DNA from: Undaria pinnatifida
Taxonomy: Eukaryota; Sar; Phaeophyceae; Laminariales; Alariaceae
Direction: 5' to 3'
Assembly: GCA_012845835.1 (NCBI GenBank)
Contig: JABAKD010000028.1
Span: forward strand, 2,250,742-2,314,741
DNA: 64,000 bases
This document shows, piece by piece, positions 33,803-45,202 of this stretch (positions are counted from its first letter, which is position 1; each line of letters begins with the position of its first letter). Below the pieces are notes generated by a model, which was not told the origin of the DNA, did no database searches, and worked only from the letters and a program-made list of their open reading frames with translations. The position numbers were made by a program, and so were the translations under genes.

Positions 33803-34016
33803 GGTTAGTTTGGATGGTCACAGCACGACAGTTACAAAGGTGTAGAGGGTTGCGTATACATTCGTAGGCGTTTTATGCAATTTCTCCCATGAGAGGAGAG
33901 CTCCATCACTCCGCTCTCTGCTCCTTCTCTCCTCTCTGTACTCTATTACAACGACGATAAGAACACTCGTCAGACCGCGAGGCGGTCAGGGCATCCAGGC
34001 TTGGACTCTACGAACA
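33803..34016 (+). repeat. Copia 5' LTR
   Basis: 214 bp. It shares TTAGTTTGGAT, GTAGAGGGTTGCGTATACAT, ATGAGAGGAGAGCTCCA and CAGACCGCGAGGCGGTCAGG with the 3' LTR, and ends CTACGAACA. An internal CCGCGAGGCGG palindrome lies near the 3' end. No canonical initiator-Met primer binding site (TGGTATCAGA) follows. Confidence 0.9.
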
Positions 34017-34060
34017 CACTAGTGGCTTGAAAGTAGAAGTTTCGTTACCAGGAGCCAAGG

Positions 34061-35720
34061 ATGTCTGCACAGGAGAGAGACTCCTCGGATGAGATTCAGC
34101 AGCTGAGGAATGAGCTTGAGATGGTGATAGAGGAGAGACAAACATTGATAATGCGCGATATGAGGAAGGTGATGGCCGTCGGAGTCCAGCAGCGCGATAT
34201 GAGGGAGGTGATGCGCGATATGAGGAACAACGGCCCGTCGGAGTCCAACAGCGCTGCAGCGCTGTAAGGGCCAGCCCGCGAGGGGCTGAACCCACTGCTG
34301 TGAGGGGGAACGGCGCTGAGGACAGCGCTGCTGAAAGGGGTAGCCAACAAGGGGCTGAACCCACTGCTGCGGCACGATAAACTTCTGCTGCTGGTGCTGC
34401 TTCTGCTGGAGGCGGAGCGCGAGGATATACAACAGCAGCAAGAGAGACGATTCTTCGTGACGATGGCTCGCGTAGTTTTGGAGTGATGGGACGCAGGGGA
34501 GCCGCTGTTTCTGTCGAGGTTGGCCCAGCAAGGGGTCAGCCAGATCAGCCAAGGGGGACTGGAGAATGGGGGTCATACCCAGGCGGTGAGTTGGAAGTAG
34601 GATATGATATACCTTTGTCTAGACTACTAGCCCTCAAACATACCGCTGCCCCACAATTTAGTGGAAAAAGGCCCGAATTCGCTGCCTGGACCAGAAACGC
34701 CAGGTACTACGCGAAAAGAGTAGGTTTCCTGTCTGCTTGATGTGTCGGATCCACCCCAGTACGTTCCCGTAGGGGAATTGGATACCGAAAACTCGGTACT
34801 TGTCGGAAGGGGCGAACGTATACACATACATGCACTCGCGTGGAATTTCCTTTCGACGACCCTAAAGAGCAATAGCGACAAGAATACCTTGCACAGGTGC
34901 ACCTCGCCGAGAGAAGCGTGGGACGCGCTCCTCGCGTGGTACGGCTCTCAAACGACGGGGGCCAAATCCGACCTTTCTCGCCGCCTCAATAGTTTCAAGA
35001 TAGCACCAGGGAGTAACCCTCTAGAGGAGATGGGCAGGATCGAATATCCTGCCGCAGAAATGCGCACAGCAGGAATGACCCTCGATGACCACATGCTGTA
35101 CACAGTTTTTATTGACGCTCTGCCTGCCGAATAGGATGTGGAGGCAAGGAACTTTGCATCTCGTGACAGCATCGGTCGCGATGACATCATCAAGGCTGTA
35201 CGAGAACGGCGTCACCGACTTTTTGGAAGCAGGAAGAAGGGGTCCAATGCTGGCCATGCCGGCCATGCTATGTTCGCCGGCGGCGGCGAAGGTGGCCACA
35301 CAAAAGGGGCCGGCGGTGGTGCCCACGGGAAAGGTGGAGGCCGCGGAAAAAGAAAAGATGGACGTCGGGGACGGCAAGGACGCGGCGGTAAAAGCACCAA
35401 CGAGGACGGTGGTGACTCGGCCGCGGCTGCCGGCGGTGATGGCAGCAGCGCCAAAGCCGCCGATGGTGGTGCCTCCGAGGTGAGATGCCACAGGTGTGGC
35501 AAAAAGGGCCATTGGAGGATCGACTGCACGGAGGAGCTATGCAGCGGATGCCACGGACGGGGGCACGCTGCTGATGTCTGCCCCACTTCGAAAGGGGAAG
35601 CTGTGCTGGCGGTGTCGGACGACGATGATGATAGTGATACGGTCGAGGTTTCAGCTTTCAAGGCCAGAGAGACAGGCGAGTGCAGTAACGTTTCGGGCAG
35701 AAAGGGGGAAGGTGAGTCGC
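34061..35720 (+). pseudogene. Copia gag (capsid and nucleocapsid), frameshifted
   Basis: Pieces: 34061-34267 (Arg/Met-rich coiled region), 34483-34740 (PQFSGKRPEFAAWTRNARY, the usual start of a copia capsid), 34742-35134 (capsid helices with AWDALLAWYGSQ) and 35138 onward. The nucleocapsid is Gly/Lys-rich and carries two zinc knuckles, CHRCGKKGHWRIDC and CSGCHGRGHAADVC (both CX2CX4HX4C, about 35485-35582), which bind element RNA. The stops at about 34738 and 35132 separate the pieces. Confidence 0.85.
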
Positions 35721-36868
35721 CTTGGCAAGTAGGGGATGAGGCCTGGCTTTGCGATAGTGGAGCGTCTACTTACATGACGCCTTCCGCAGGTGGCATGATC
35801 AACTACAGAGAATGCAATTTGAAACTGCGCATTGCTGACGGCTCAACCCGCACGATCGAAGGATATGGCGATATTAACTTTGTCTTTCGATCCGGAAACG
35901 GTCTCGTACAAGTAACGCTGACGAATGTTACGCACGTGCCAGGCCTCCGATATATCTATTTTTCCTACCTAATCTCGTGAAGCACGGTCACAGTTTTGAA
36001 GGACGTCCCGCTGGGATTGTAGTCAAGCTCAAGTCTGAGCGTTCGATCGTGTTTCCGTTGACCGGGAACCTGTACAGCCTGTACGACTACCGGGTCGACT
36101 GCAGCACTAAGGGAGATGCCTGTGCAGTACTCGTTCCGGGAAAGCTGCCAAACAAGCCCGTTGTCAACATAGACGACTACCACTGCGCGGCCGGACACTC
36201 CCACGAGGCACTGCTCCGCAAGACCGCGGAGCAGCAAGAGGTCGTCCTCGAGGGAAAGCTGCTGGGGTGCAAAGGGTGTTCCATGGCGAAGGGTCTCCGT
36301 CGAGGTATCAAGCAGTCCACACACACGCGAGCAGAAAAGAAGCTCGGAAGGGTTTTTGTGGATTTGAGTGGGCCTAAGGTGGTAAAGTCTCACGGGGGAA
36401 AGCGTTATACTCTCATCGTGCGCGACGATTTTTCACGGTATACGTGGGTGTACTTTATGCGCCACAAATCGGACGCCGCGGAAACGTTCTAGCAGTTCCT
36501 CTCGGATACTCGTGCAGATGGTGTCCCGTCACAGGTGGTGACCGTCCGATCCGATGGGGGCGGTGAACTTTGCGGGGGGAAGTTTAGCGACCTATGTAGA
36601 TCGCGATGCATTAAGGAAGAATTCACCACGGCCGACAGTCCCCAATTTAATGGGGTAACCGAGCGCGCGCTAGGTTTGATTGAGACGGCCGCAATGGCGG
36701 GTCGAACCCAAGCTCGTGCGCTTTTTCCCGGAGCGCGATTGTCGGCAACTGAATCGTTGTGGGCTGAAGCGTCGCACTGGGCGTGTGATGCGTTGAACCG
36801 CACGGCAACGTCCGCTAACCCCGCAAACAAGTCGCCGTACGAGATGTGGTACGGTAAACACCCCCGGT
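35721..36868 (+). pseudogene. Copia protease and integrase
   Basis: Aspartic protease active site AWLCDSGASTYMT (about 35741-35778). After a frameshift near 35965 comes the GAG-pre-integrase zinc region HCAAGHSHEALL...GCKGCSMAK (about 36181-36297). The DDE integrase core follows with VDLSGPK (36358), VRSDGGGE (36544) and GVTERALGL (36653), so all three acidic residues are present. A TAG at 36490-36492 and a TAG at 36868-36870 interrupt it. The product would cut and join element DNA. Confidence 0.9.
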
Positions 36869-36869
36869 A

Positions 36870-38107
36870 GTGCTTCTACCTTTCCTCAAGCCTGGCTACT
36901 GCAAGGTGAAGAGGGAAAACAAATCTCAGCCGAAAGCACAGGAGTGTTTTTACCTGGCCCCTGCGCCTAACCACTCCCGAGACGCCGTACGAGTACTGAC
37001 CAAACGCCGTACTCTGCTTATCACGCGCCATGTCACCTGGCAACGCGTTTCGTCTTCACCACCTGTACCTGCCCAGTTGCATGACTCCCTGTCCCAGGCG
37101 GAGGGGGGGTCCGAGGCCAACGACGAGACCACGTCAGATGGAGGTGGGGGGGGGGGTGATGGACGAGCAGGACGAAGGTCTGGCTCGCCTGACCGACCTC
37201 GACGTGACGTGGGGGTTTGATCTGCACGCGTTCTTGCGGGAGCGCTCACAGGAGACACCTGCTGCCGGCGATGCTGGCGATCTGCTCGCGTGCTTGCAGG
37301 AGCGCTCACAGGAAGCACCCGTCGCCGGCGATGCTGGCGACGCAACAGCCGAGACGATGGACTCGTCTCAAGGGGGCGCGGTAGACGCCTCCTCGGTCCC
37401 CGCAGGGAGGGCCGAAACAGTCGAGACGATGAATTCGTCTCGAGGGGGTGCGGTGGACTCGGTCCCGGCAGGGAGGGCCGAAAGCGGCTCAGACGCATCA
37501 GCAGCCTCCGGCACCGATCAAGGGAACGGCGAAGGTCCCCCCGCGGTCCTGTCGGGGAGGGCAGCTCACGAGCTCAGTAGCTGGGGACGGCCACCCCCGA
37601 CAGTAATGGGCGGGACCCGGGGTCAGAGCCAACGCCTGCAGGATGAATCTGTTCAACGTCAGCGTGTGATTGAGGATGCGATGTCTGCGGCAGTGCAAAA
37701 GTGGACGGAGTTTGAGAGTATACTGGCGAATACATCCTGGACGACGGAGGATGCAATGGCCATGATGGCCGGAGGACCTGCTGCGGAAGAAATTAAAGGG
37801 GAGTCAAACGTGTACATTCCGAGAGGTTTTCCAGAAGATGTAGAACCACCCCCGCAATCCGTAGCAGATGTAGAGCGTTCCCAATACAAGGCGGCCTGGC
37901 GTAAGGCCATGAAGACTGAGTTGGACGGTCACAAAACGACCGGTACATACGAAGCTGCGACCCCGCCGCGAGGGTGGAAACCTGTAGGTGCAAAATGGGT
38001 ATTCTCGTACAAGACTGACAAGGATGGTATCATAGCGAAGACGAAAGCAAGACTTGTGGCTAAGGGCTTTAGCCAGGTGCAAGACGTAGATTACTTTCAA
38101 ACGTTTG
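36870..38107 (+). pseudogene. Copia integrase tail, linker and first part of reverse transcriptase
   Basis: FLKPGYCKVKRENKSQPKA and LTKRRTLLITRHVTW are the conserved integrase C-terminal end. A frame change near 37090-37140 leads to a long acidic linker with doubled units ERSQE(T/A)P(A/V)AGDAGD (37240, 37300) and GGAVD...VPAGRAE. Reverse transcriptase then begins: AAWRKAMKTELDGHKTTGTY, PVGAKWVFSYKTDKDG and KTKARLVAKGFSQ, ending at DYFQTF where the gypsy element inserted. The rest resumes at 43918. Confidence 0.88.
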
Positions 38108-38554
38108 TGTCACGAATCGTGCCTTAGTGCAGTGAAGTCTAGAGTCAGGGTGAGACAGACGAGGATACCTATCAAGGCGAAGCAGACGAGGATATCTAGC
38201 CTACTAGCACCGCAGGATCCCCATGTTGGCTATGTCTGTAGCACGCCTCAGATATTCATAATGACTGACCTCCGAAGGACCGATACGACCGAGTTCAGAA
38301 GGCGCTTGCACGTTCCTCGGAGAAAGAGAGCAAGTCCCCTGTGCAGGTGCTCAAGATATGAAGCCTCCCAAGAAAGTAGTGTGTAAATGGTAACTTGATT
38401 GCTTATTCGAAGGGTTTATGAACGTGAACCGAAGGAATTGTGTCCGGGTGGGGCAGCCACACCCGACTTAGGGAGGGGACGTTAATAACGCGGCCCTTAC
38501 TATCACAAAAACGCCTGTCATAGTAACTCTAGAAATTGTCACGGAACCGTAACA
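38108..38554 (-). repeat. Gypsy 3' LTR (full length)
   Basis: 447 bp, TGTTACGG...CGTGACA on the minus strand. Bases from about 38190 to 38554 align with 43549-43913. The 82 bp at 38108-38189, with a doubled GCAGACGAGGATA-type word, have no counterpart in the other LTR. Confidence 0.88.
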
Positions 38555-38566
38555 TCCCCCTAGCAT
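38555..38566 (-). other. Gypsy polypurine tract
   Basis: Minus-strand GCTAGGGGGA directly abuts the TGTT of the 3' LTR, the expected plus-strand primer for reverse transcription. Confidence 0.7.
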
Positions 38567-39429
38567 AATGCGGTGACAAGAGCAGTAAGCTATAGCAATC
38601 CTGTGACTGTACAGCCAAGGGTGAAGAGCCGCAAAGATTTTTACGAAAATGATGACCTCGAGGATAGGCTAACAAACCGAAAACGCAGGGGCCATAAGAC
38701 GGAAATCCTCGATAAAAACCCTCCCCCCTGCCTTTTCACTGCGTATTGGATCGCCTGGCCACTATTCGATGGCTAAAAGTCCTATGTGAACGAAATTAGC
38801 GCGCATGGAAGCACCACATAACTCCACGGGTCTGACCCATCTACTTTTTTTTTAGTCCGCTCACATACCCTATAATCCACTACCAAGATGCCATTTTGGT
38901 AAAAATCAAATACTGCCAAAGCACTGATGGCTAAATAAATCCGAAACGTTTGGCATATGCAGGATGCTGATGCCAGATATCAATGAATGAGAAAACATTT
39001 GACAACAGAAATCCTTTAATAAATCAAGTGGCATGAAGTCGAGGGACTACCACGGCACGTAGTATGCAGCCCTCTGAACACAATCACCTGTTGGCTAGTT
39101 AAATTCAAGCCCCAACTAACCACTGAATACAACCTCGTTACTGTTCAAGAGGCTTTATACCAACAGTATCTCCAATCCTTCATGAAGCAGTGCCGAAAAT
39201 AAAAAAGGAATTCAACTTCAACACTCACACACAACCCAAGTACAACAACGTTCACGACGTTGTCGCATTATAGTAAAATAGCACACATCTTTGCTGTCCC
39301 CTACTGTTCCACACCCGACCGACTGGGGCACGGGTGATTCCGGTCTTAACCCACAGCAAAACGGTATTCCCCCCGACACTACTTCCCCCCCTTGTCAAGG
39401 TACAATTTAAAAACATTGGAGAATGCAGC
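38567..39429 (-). other. Gypsy 3' untranslated part
   Basis: AT-richer stretch between the last recognisable pol codons and the 3' LTR. No motif or open frame of note. Confidence 0.5.
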
Positions 39430-40229
39430 TCTTCGTCTCGTCGAGTAGGTAATCGCGCTTCATCTCTGCAACTGCTCCAACTCGCGGCGGGTCAGTTCTT
39501 CTGGTCGCTGTATCGCACTCGCCAGTAGCGGCCTCTGTAGTCGTACACCTGGCCTTGCAGTCGGAGACCACCGCCAAAGTCTTTCCAGATGGTGAAACCT
39601 GTTGGGAACAGGGTCAAGGCTTGGCGGCGACAGAAAGGGGTACGAGGCTTGACTGAGACGGGGACTGGATCGCTCGCAGGTTGGGGGTTGTACAAATGCC
39701 AAAGTGCAATAAAGCCATCTAGCTGCAAGGGGGTGAAACTCTTTAGCATCTCATTCTCAGACGATCAGCCCGTCTCTACCCCATCATTCGACCTCCCCTT
39801 GTATTCTCGCCTAGCGGCACCGGATGGGGAGTTTGTTCAGCGACAACTAACAAGAGAGTCAAAATGCGAAGAGTTTACCACTTCCAACGCCCTTTTGAAA
39901 CTGGAACCCAAGCATACTGCGCGAATTCGTTAGCTAGTGAATGTATCAGAGAAAGGGGTCGGAGGTAGTATGGCTTTACGTCTGCTGTGGACACATTTCG
40001 GGTGCGTTGTTTTCTACCTCGCATCGTTACGTGCATGCTAAGGCCTGTCTGTAATATTTCCGTGACTCTCCAAGAGCCTGTGTAGTGGTCGTGTTGAAGT
40101 TTCCGCCCTCTGTTGTCGCGATGTCTGCTGCTCTCGGACTCGCGCACCAGCACAAGGCTTCCTTTCTCGAGAGCGACTCCGGCTGAGGGACTTGAAATGA
40201 AAGCGTTGGCGCGGGCTCTCGCGGTTACC
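39430..40229 (-). pseudogene. Gypsy pol C-terminal tail: post-integrase and Tudor-like module
   Basis: After a frameshift at about 40230 the minus strand reads VRESESSRHRDNRGRKLQ and HYTGSWRVTEILQTGLSMHV (39990-40150), the small barrel after the integrase core. Further on, FPTGFTIWKDFGGGLRLQGQ and VYDYRGRYWRVRYSD (about 39495-39610), then in another frame EELTRRELEQ, fit a Tudor/chromo-like pattern (K-F-G-G..G.V..Y.....Y.V.YSD...EEL). Such modules in gypsy integrases are thought to steer insertion to chromatin marks. Frameshifts show it is dead. Confidence 0.65.
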
Positions 40230-43200
40230 CTAAAATTGTGCTGCTTCTCGAGCGCGAGACGGACTTCTCGGAGGTTCTGTTTTGCGTCGCTCCACGAAGT
40301 TGTCTAGGCCACCGCTCTGTTCTGCCTCCGCTGACAAGGGTACCAAGGAATCTAAAGAGGTGCGGGGTTGACGGCCAAACAGCAGCTCGAAAGGGGTCAT
40401 GTTCGAGGGGAGGGAGACGTCTGGCAAAGTGCGTTTGATCCAAATTGCTGGTGACACGTATTCGTCCCACTTCTCTGGCCACGAGCGACATAACTCTGCT
40501 AAAAGCTCTTGCAACCAATCCCCCAACCTTTCGACAGCTCCTTGACCACGTGGGTGATCTGCTGGGCCGAACACCATGTCTGCATGCAGCCAACAGCATA
40601 AGTGTGTCACTACTTCCGCTCCAAACTCTCTGCCACCATCACAACGGATCACGCGAGGTACCCCGAAAGTCAGACACAACTCGGTCAGGACCCGTGCCAC
40701 GCCTACTGCCTGCTTCGTTTCTAGAGGGAATCCGAATGGGAACTTGGAGGCTCGATCTACTACCAGTAGAACATACTTGTTGCCGGAAAGAGAAGGTGTG
40801 TCCATTTTTAAAATATCCATCTGCAGTTCATCCCACGGTTCTAGCGGGCGTCCGGGCAACAACGCGATACGTCTGCTGTTCGGTCTCTTGCGTCTCCGGC
40901 ACCTGCACGATAACACGTATTGTCGAGTGTCGCGAGTGACCGTAGGCGAGTGAAAGTGATCCCTCACCAAGGCCAAAGGGGCTCCTACTCCCGCATGCTC
41001 GTGTAGAGTATGCACTAAAGCGAGTACATCGGCTATCATGGATTCGGGTATGGCTGGCAGCTTTCTGCCTTGTTCGTCGGTATACCGGACTACCTCGTCA
41101 TCGTCTAAACCATAACTGGTCGTGTCAACTCCCCCTTCGCCTGTACCACTATCACACAAACTCTTGCGAACCTGACCCAAATGGGCGTCGTCCTGTTGTC
41201 GTCGCGCGAGGGCTGCGGGGTTGGTGAGAACTTGTACCGCCCGGTGGATGGCCGGTGTCTCCATGACTTGGTAAGCTTCCGACGAGCGAGGAACCTCCCC
41301 CTCTGCTGAAAGCACCTCCCCAAGATCGTCGCTGAGATCGCTACTGCTGGTGTGGAACGGAGGTGACAGGGTCTTCGAGGCCGATGGCGAAGGCGGGGGT
41401 GGCTCGACCGGCGTGAGTGTGCAGGGGGGGTTATTATCCGGGTTCCCCAATTGCCCCATGGGGGGCAGCTGGACGTCGCCGAGTGGACGTAGCCGTACCG
41501 AAGGGGTACGGGCTCGACTTCCTCGGCGCAGCGTAATAGAGTCTGCATCTAGCACGGCACACGTCGCAAAGGGTAGGGCTCGTAGAGCAAGGAGACACGC
41601 GTCGTTAGCATCATGGACCGGCGCTGTTGACGATAGCTCTGAAATAGGATCGCCGTTGTTAGTCCCCGCTCCACCTACCGCGTCGATCTTTGCTAACCAC
41701 ACCCCATCTAGACTCGGCCCACGAGGCCCTAGGAAATCGGATGGTGCTCCTGACGTAAAATCATCGAGGAAGGAGTCATCTACATCGGCTGAGGTGTCCT
41801 TAGCATGTGGCAGTCGTGACAGGGTATCTGGTACTGCGTGTTGCACGCCTGCTCGCCTTTCCAGCAACATGTCGTATTTCGCGAGCCTGAGTGCCCATTT
41901 ATGCACCTTAGGGCACAGCTCGCGACTTCGAAACAGCCAGGTTATCGCAGAGAAGTCGGTCACTACTTTGAACTGCCTACCAGATGAATAGGATCGAAAG
42001 TGATCTACTGCCCACAGCACTCCCATGCATTCCCGTTCTGTGGGTCCTCTGCGAGCATCCGTGCGAGAGAACCGGTGGCTAGCAAAATTAATCACACGAG
42101 ATACCCCGTCGATGATCTGCATGAGAACTGTCCCAGCACCTGCGGTGCTAGCATCGGTATGTAATTCAAAAATGTTGTCGAGATCCAGGAATGGTGAAGC
42201 TAGCGATGAACGCAACGGCTGAAACGCCTGCTCCTCCTCAACCCCCCCCCCGATACGGTTCTTGCGCGCGCATTTTGATGCGAAGTCCTTATTGCGGAGG
42301 ATGTCGGTGAGAGGGGCGGCAGTCAGACTATAGTTGGGCACAAACTGTCGCAAGTAGCACGTCAGACCTAGGAAAGTACGGAGTTCTTCGACTGTCTGGG
42401 GGCGAGTCATGCTTGCAATGGCTTCCAACTTGGTCGGAGCGGGGTGTAGGCCGGTGCTATCGATGATCATGCCAAGGAACTCTTGTGAGAAGGACCCAAA
42501 AATACACTTCGCGAAATTGACTGACAGTCCCGCTGCTAAAAGATGCGTCAGGACTAGCGTGAGTGTGGCCAAATGCTCCTCCCAGGTGGTACTCTCTATT
42601 AGAACGTCGTCGAGCCAACTGAACACTCCCTCAAGGTACCCCAACGCCGATTTAACTCTGCGCGTGAAAGCCGAAGGCAGTACTGTCAAGCCAAACCCTG
42701 CCCTGGTGAATTCGTAAAGCAACCCGTCTGTATCTCTGAAAGCGGTTTAGTACCGGTCTTTCTCTGCTATCTCGATTTGGTGAAATCCTGAAGCCAGGTC
42801 TAACGGGGTGAAATATCGTTTGCCTTTCAACCCATCGGAAATGGTCTGCATATCCCCAAGACCTACATTGTCGGACACTAATAGCTTATTCAGTACTCGC
42901 TAGTCAATGCAAAGCCTGAGAGTTCCGTCTTTCTTCTGCACACACAAGCACTGCGCTGCCCACGGGGATACTGAAGGACGAATCATTCTTCGGTCCAGCA
43001 ATTTCTGGATCTCTGCTCTAATCATACGCCTTTCTTCCTGGGAAAACCGCCGTTGTTTGGCTGCGAAGGGGGTGCAAGACTCGTTGATCAACGGAAGTTC
43101 AAGCTCACCATCTATGCAGGCCGGTACTCGCTTGGGGTCGATGGGGAATAGACCGTCCTCGATGAAGGTTTCGAGCAGGCGACTGAGCTTTTGCTTCTGT

Positions 43201-43541
43201 AGGGATCCTAGCGTCCCCAAGTTGGCGTCCGATCCCTGTACCTTGGTGACTGGTTCCGTCCTGCTTATATTCGAGGCACACGGCGTGTCGAGGGCTCGCA
43301 AGGGAAGCGATGGATCAACACTGACGGGCGAGTCATCGAATAAAGACTCGAACCTTGCGGGGTCGCGTACGTTTAGTGCAAGCATTCGAGCTATCACGCG
43401 GTTACCCTCTACTACAGTGGTCTCTTTAGTGCGGTTCACTACTTTGCAGTACACCGAAGACCCCGGCAACCACCACAACACTTCTCGAGCGACCCCTACT
43501 AGTGCTCCCTTCTCTAGATCGAACCGTTCTGTAGGTAGCAT
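40230..43541 (-). pseudogene. Gypsy pol: reverse transcriptase, RNase H, integrase
   Basis: Two minus-strand frames, 43541-42900 and 42722-40230, are separated by in-frame stops TAG (42900-42902) and TAA (about 42748). RT: PWAAQCLCVQKKDGTLRLCID, TPLDLASGFHQIEI, and the catalytic box FSWLDDVLIES in place of the usual YxDD. RNase H: ELHTDASTAGAG, ERECMGVLWA and VVTDFSAITW. Integrase: HHCC zinc region HEHAGVGAPLALVRDHF...CRCRRRK, then catalytic D, D, E in QMDILKMD, IRCDGGREFG and GAVERLGDWL. A Ser/Pro-rich linker of about 150 residues lies between RNase H and integrase. The upstream part MLPTERFDLEKG...SVYCKVVNRT is the segment before RT; protease and gag are missing. Confidence 0.93.
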
Positions 43542-43548
43542 TCGTACA

Positions 43549-43913
43549 AGGTATCTAGCCTTTTAGCATCGCAGGGTCCCCATGTGAGCTATGTCTGTAG
43601 CACGCCTCAGATATTCATAATGACTGACCTCCGAAGGATCGATACGACCGAGTTCAGAAGGCGCTTGCAAGTTCCTCGGAGAAAGAGAGCAAGTCCCCTG
43701 TGCAGGTGCTCAAGATATGAAGCCTCCCAAGAAAGTAGTGTGTAAGTGGTAACTTGATTGCTTATTCGAAGGGTTTATGAACGTGAACCGAAGGAATTGT
43801 GTCCGGGTGGGGCAGCCACACCCGACTTAGGGAGGGGACGTGAATAGCGCGGCTCCTACTATCACAAAAACGCCTGTCATAGTAACTCTAGAAATTGTCA
43901 CGGAACCGTAACA
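43549..43913 (-). repeat. Gypsy 5' LTR, truncated
   Basis: 365 bp matching 38190-38554 with a few substitutions. Similarity stops at about 43549, next to the pre-RT pol codons, so the LTR end, primer site, gag and protease were removed in one deletion. Confidence 0.85.
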
Positions 43914-45202
43914 TTTGCACCAACCCCATTGTCAGCGTCAATCAAAATTCTGGCGGCCGTTGCAAATGAGCAAGGTCTAAAGATTTACCATTTAGACGTA
44001 GCACAAGCTTTTGTCCGCGCGAAACTCGACGCCGAGATATACATGAAACTACCCGATGGGTGTGGTGACGTGCCAGGAAAGATTGTTCGCCACAGCAGAT
44101 CACTGTATTGTCTAGAACAGAGTGGACGGCAGTGGGCCGGACTACTGGTAGAGACCGTGGTAGAATTCGGCATGGAGCAGAGTAGGATTGATCATTGTGT
44201 TTTTCGCATGGTTGCGGATGGCAAGGTAGAACTGATCATGGCCGTTCATGTAGATGACATTGTGATTGCAGGATCGGACGAGGCATGCAGAGACTTCCAT
44301 GCCGCATTAAATACTAAGTTTCCCACGAATAACCTAGGCGAGTTAACTTGGTATACTGGTTGTGCTTTCAAGCGTAACTGGGAATTGGGCACGTTGGAGA
44401 TCACGCAGAAGGCTTTCGTTGAAAGCATGCTGAATCGTTTTGGTTTAAACTCGTCCTCTGACATCACCGCGACCCCTGGCGTTGAACTAGATCCAAGAGA
44501 GGAGGGCGAACCAAAGGGAGACTGGCCGTATAGGGAGGCTGTGGGCAGTCTGATGTGGCTGTCGACCATGACGCGGCCAGACATCTCGAACGCGGTGCGT
44601 GCTGTGGCGCGCCATTCTCACAACCCCACCGACAGGCACTGGAAAGCAGTTCTGAAGATCATGGCATACCTCCACGGGACAAGGGGTATGGGTTTGACTT
44701 TTGTAAGGGGTTCGAGATTGGATCTGACTGCATATAGCGATGCTGCTTACGCTGATAAGTCGAATGACAGGCGCTCGGTGTCGGGGACGGTAATTACCTT
44801 GGGGGTGCTGCCGTCAGTTGGGCAAGTAGCACGCAGAGGTGCGTTACGTTGTCTACAGCAGAAGCAGAGTATGTAGCCCTGGGTGAAGGGGTGAAAGAGG
44901 CTCTGTTTACGGGGGCAGTATTATCTTTTATTTGTCCAGAGCTAACCGGATCATGTGTCCGAGTTTTTGAAGATAATCAGGGGGCCATAGCGCTGGCTGA
45001 GAACCCTCTTAGTTCTGCGCGGAGCGAGCACATAAATGTGCGGTTCCATTTCGTCCGAGAGCTACTTCGTGCAAAGAAAATTGGCATTCAATTCGTAGCT
45101 TCGGAAGAGCAGCACGCGGGTGTTTTGACGAAATCCCTTGCTGCGACCCCTTTTAAATCTCACCGTAAGTTTTTGTTGAACCTACCGTTGGGTGATGAGT
45201 AA
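43914..45202 (+). pseudogene. Copia reverse transcriptase (remainder) and RNase H
   Basis: Resumes the RT interrupted at 38107: FAPTPLSASIKILAAVANEQ, LKIYHLDVAQAFVRAKLD, SLYCLEQSGRQW, and catalytic VHVDDIVIAG (about 44245-44275; the usual first Tyr is His). RNase H follows with YSDAAYADKSNDRRSVSG (about 44734), then after a frameshift near 44805-44870 STAEAEYVALGEGVKEA, FEDNQGAIALAENP and HINVRFHFVRELL, ending at the TAA 45200-45202. All expected blocks are present. Confidence 0.93.

Larger units (their letters stand above)
38108..43913 (-). mobile_element. Ty3/gypsy retrotransposon, internally deleted, inserted in copia RT
   Basis: Minus-strand element. Its 3' LTR is 38108-38554 and its 5' LTR remnant 43549-43913; both begin (minus strand) TGTTACGGTTCCGTGACA. 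The host word TTTG flanks it (38104-38107 and 43914-43917), a 4-bp target duplication, and removing the element rejoins the copia RT frame. A polypurine tract TAGGGGGA precedes the 3' LTR. Gag, protease, primer binding site and the end of the 5' LTR are absent: the LTR runs almost straight into pre-RT pol. Pol carries two in-frame stops and a frameshift. Confidence 0.92.

Noticed and set aside
35212-35661. 149-codon minus-strand frame in the copia
   Set aside because: Antisense shadow of the Gly/Lys-rich nucleocapsid; Pro/Ser/Leu-rich composition only.
37140-37500. Possible captured host gene inside the copia (repeated acidic segment)
   Set aside because: It sits between integrase and RT in the same frame as RT and has the Ser/Asp/Gly-rich make-up of a normal copia linker, with small internal duplications.
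41350-43566. Plus-strand frames of 213 and 219 codons in the gypsy
   Set aside because: Antisense of the gypsy pol, whose RT, RNase H and integrase motifs are clear on the minus strand.
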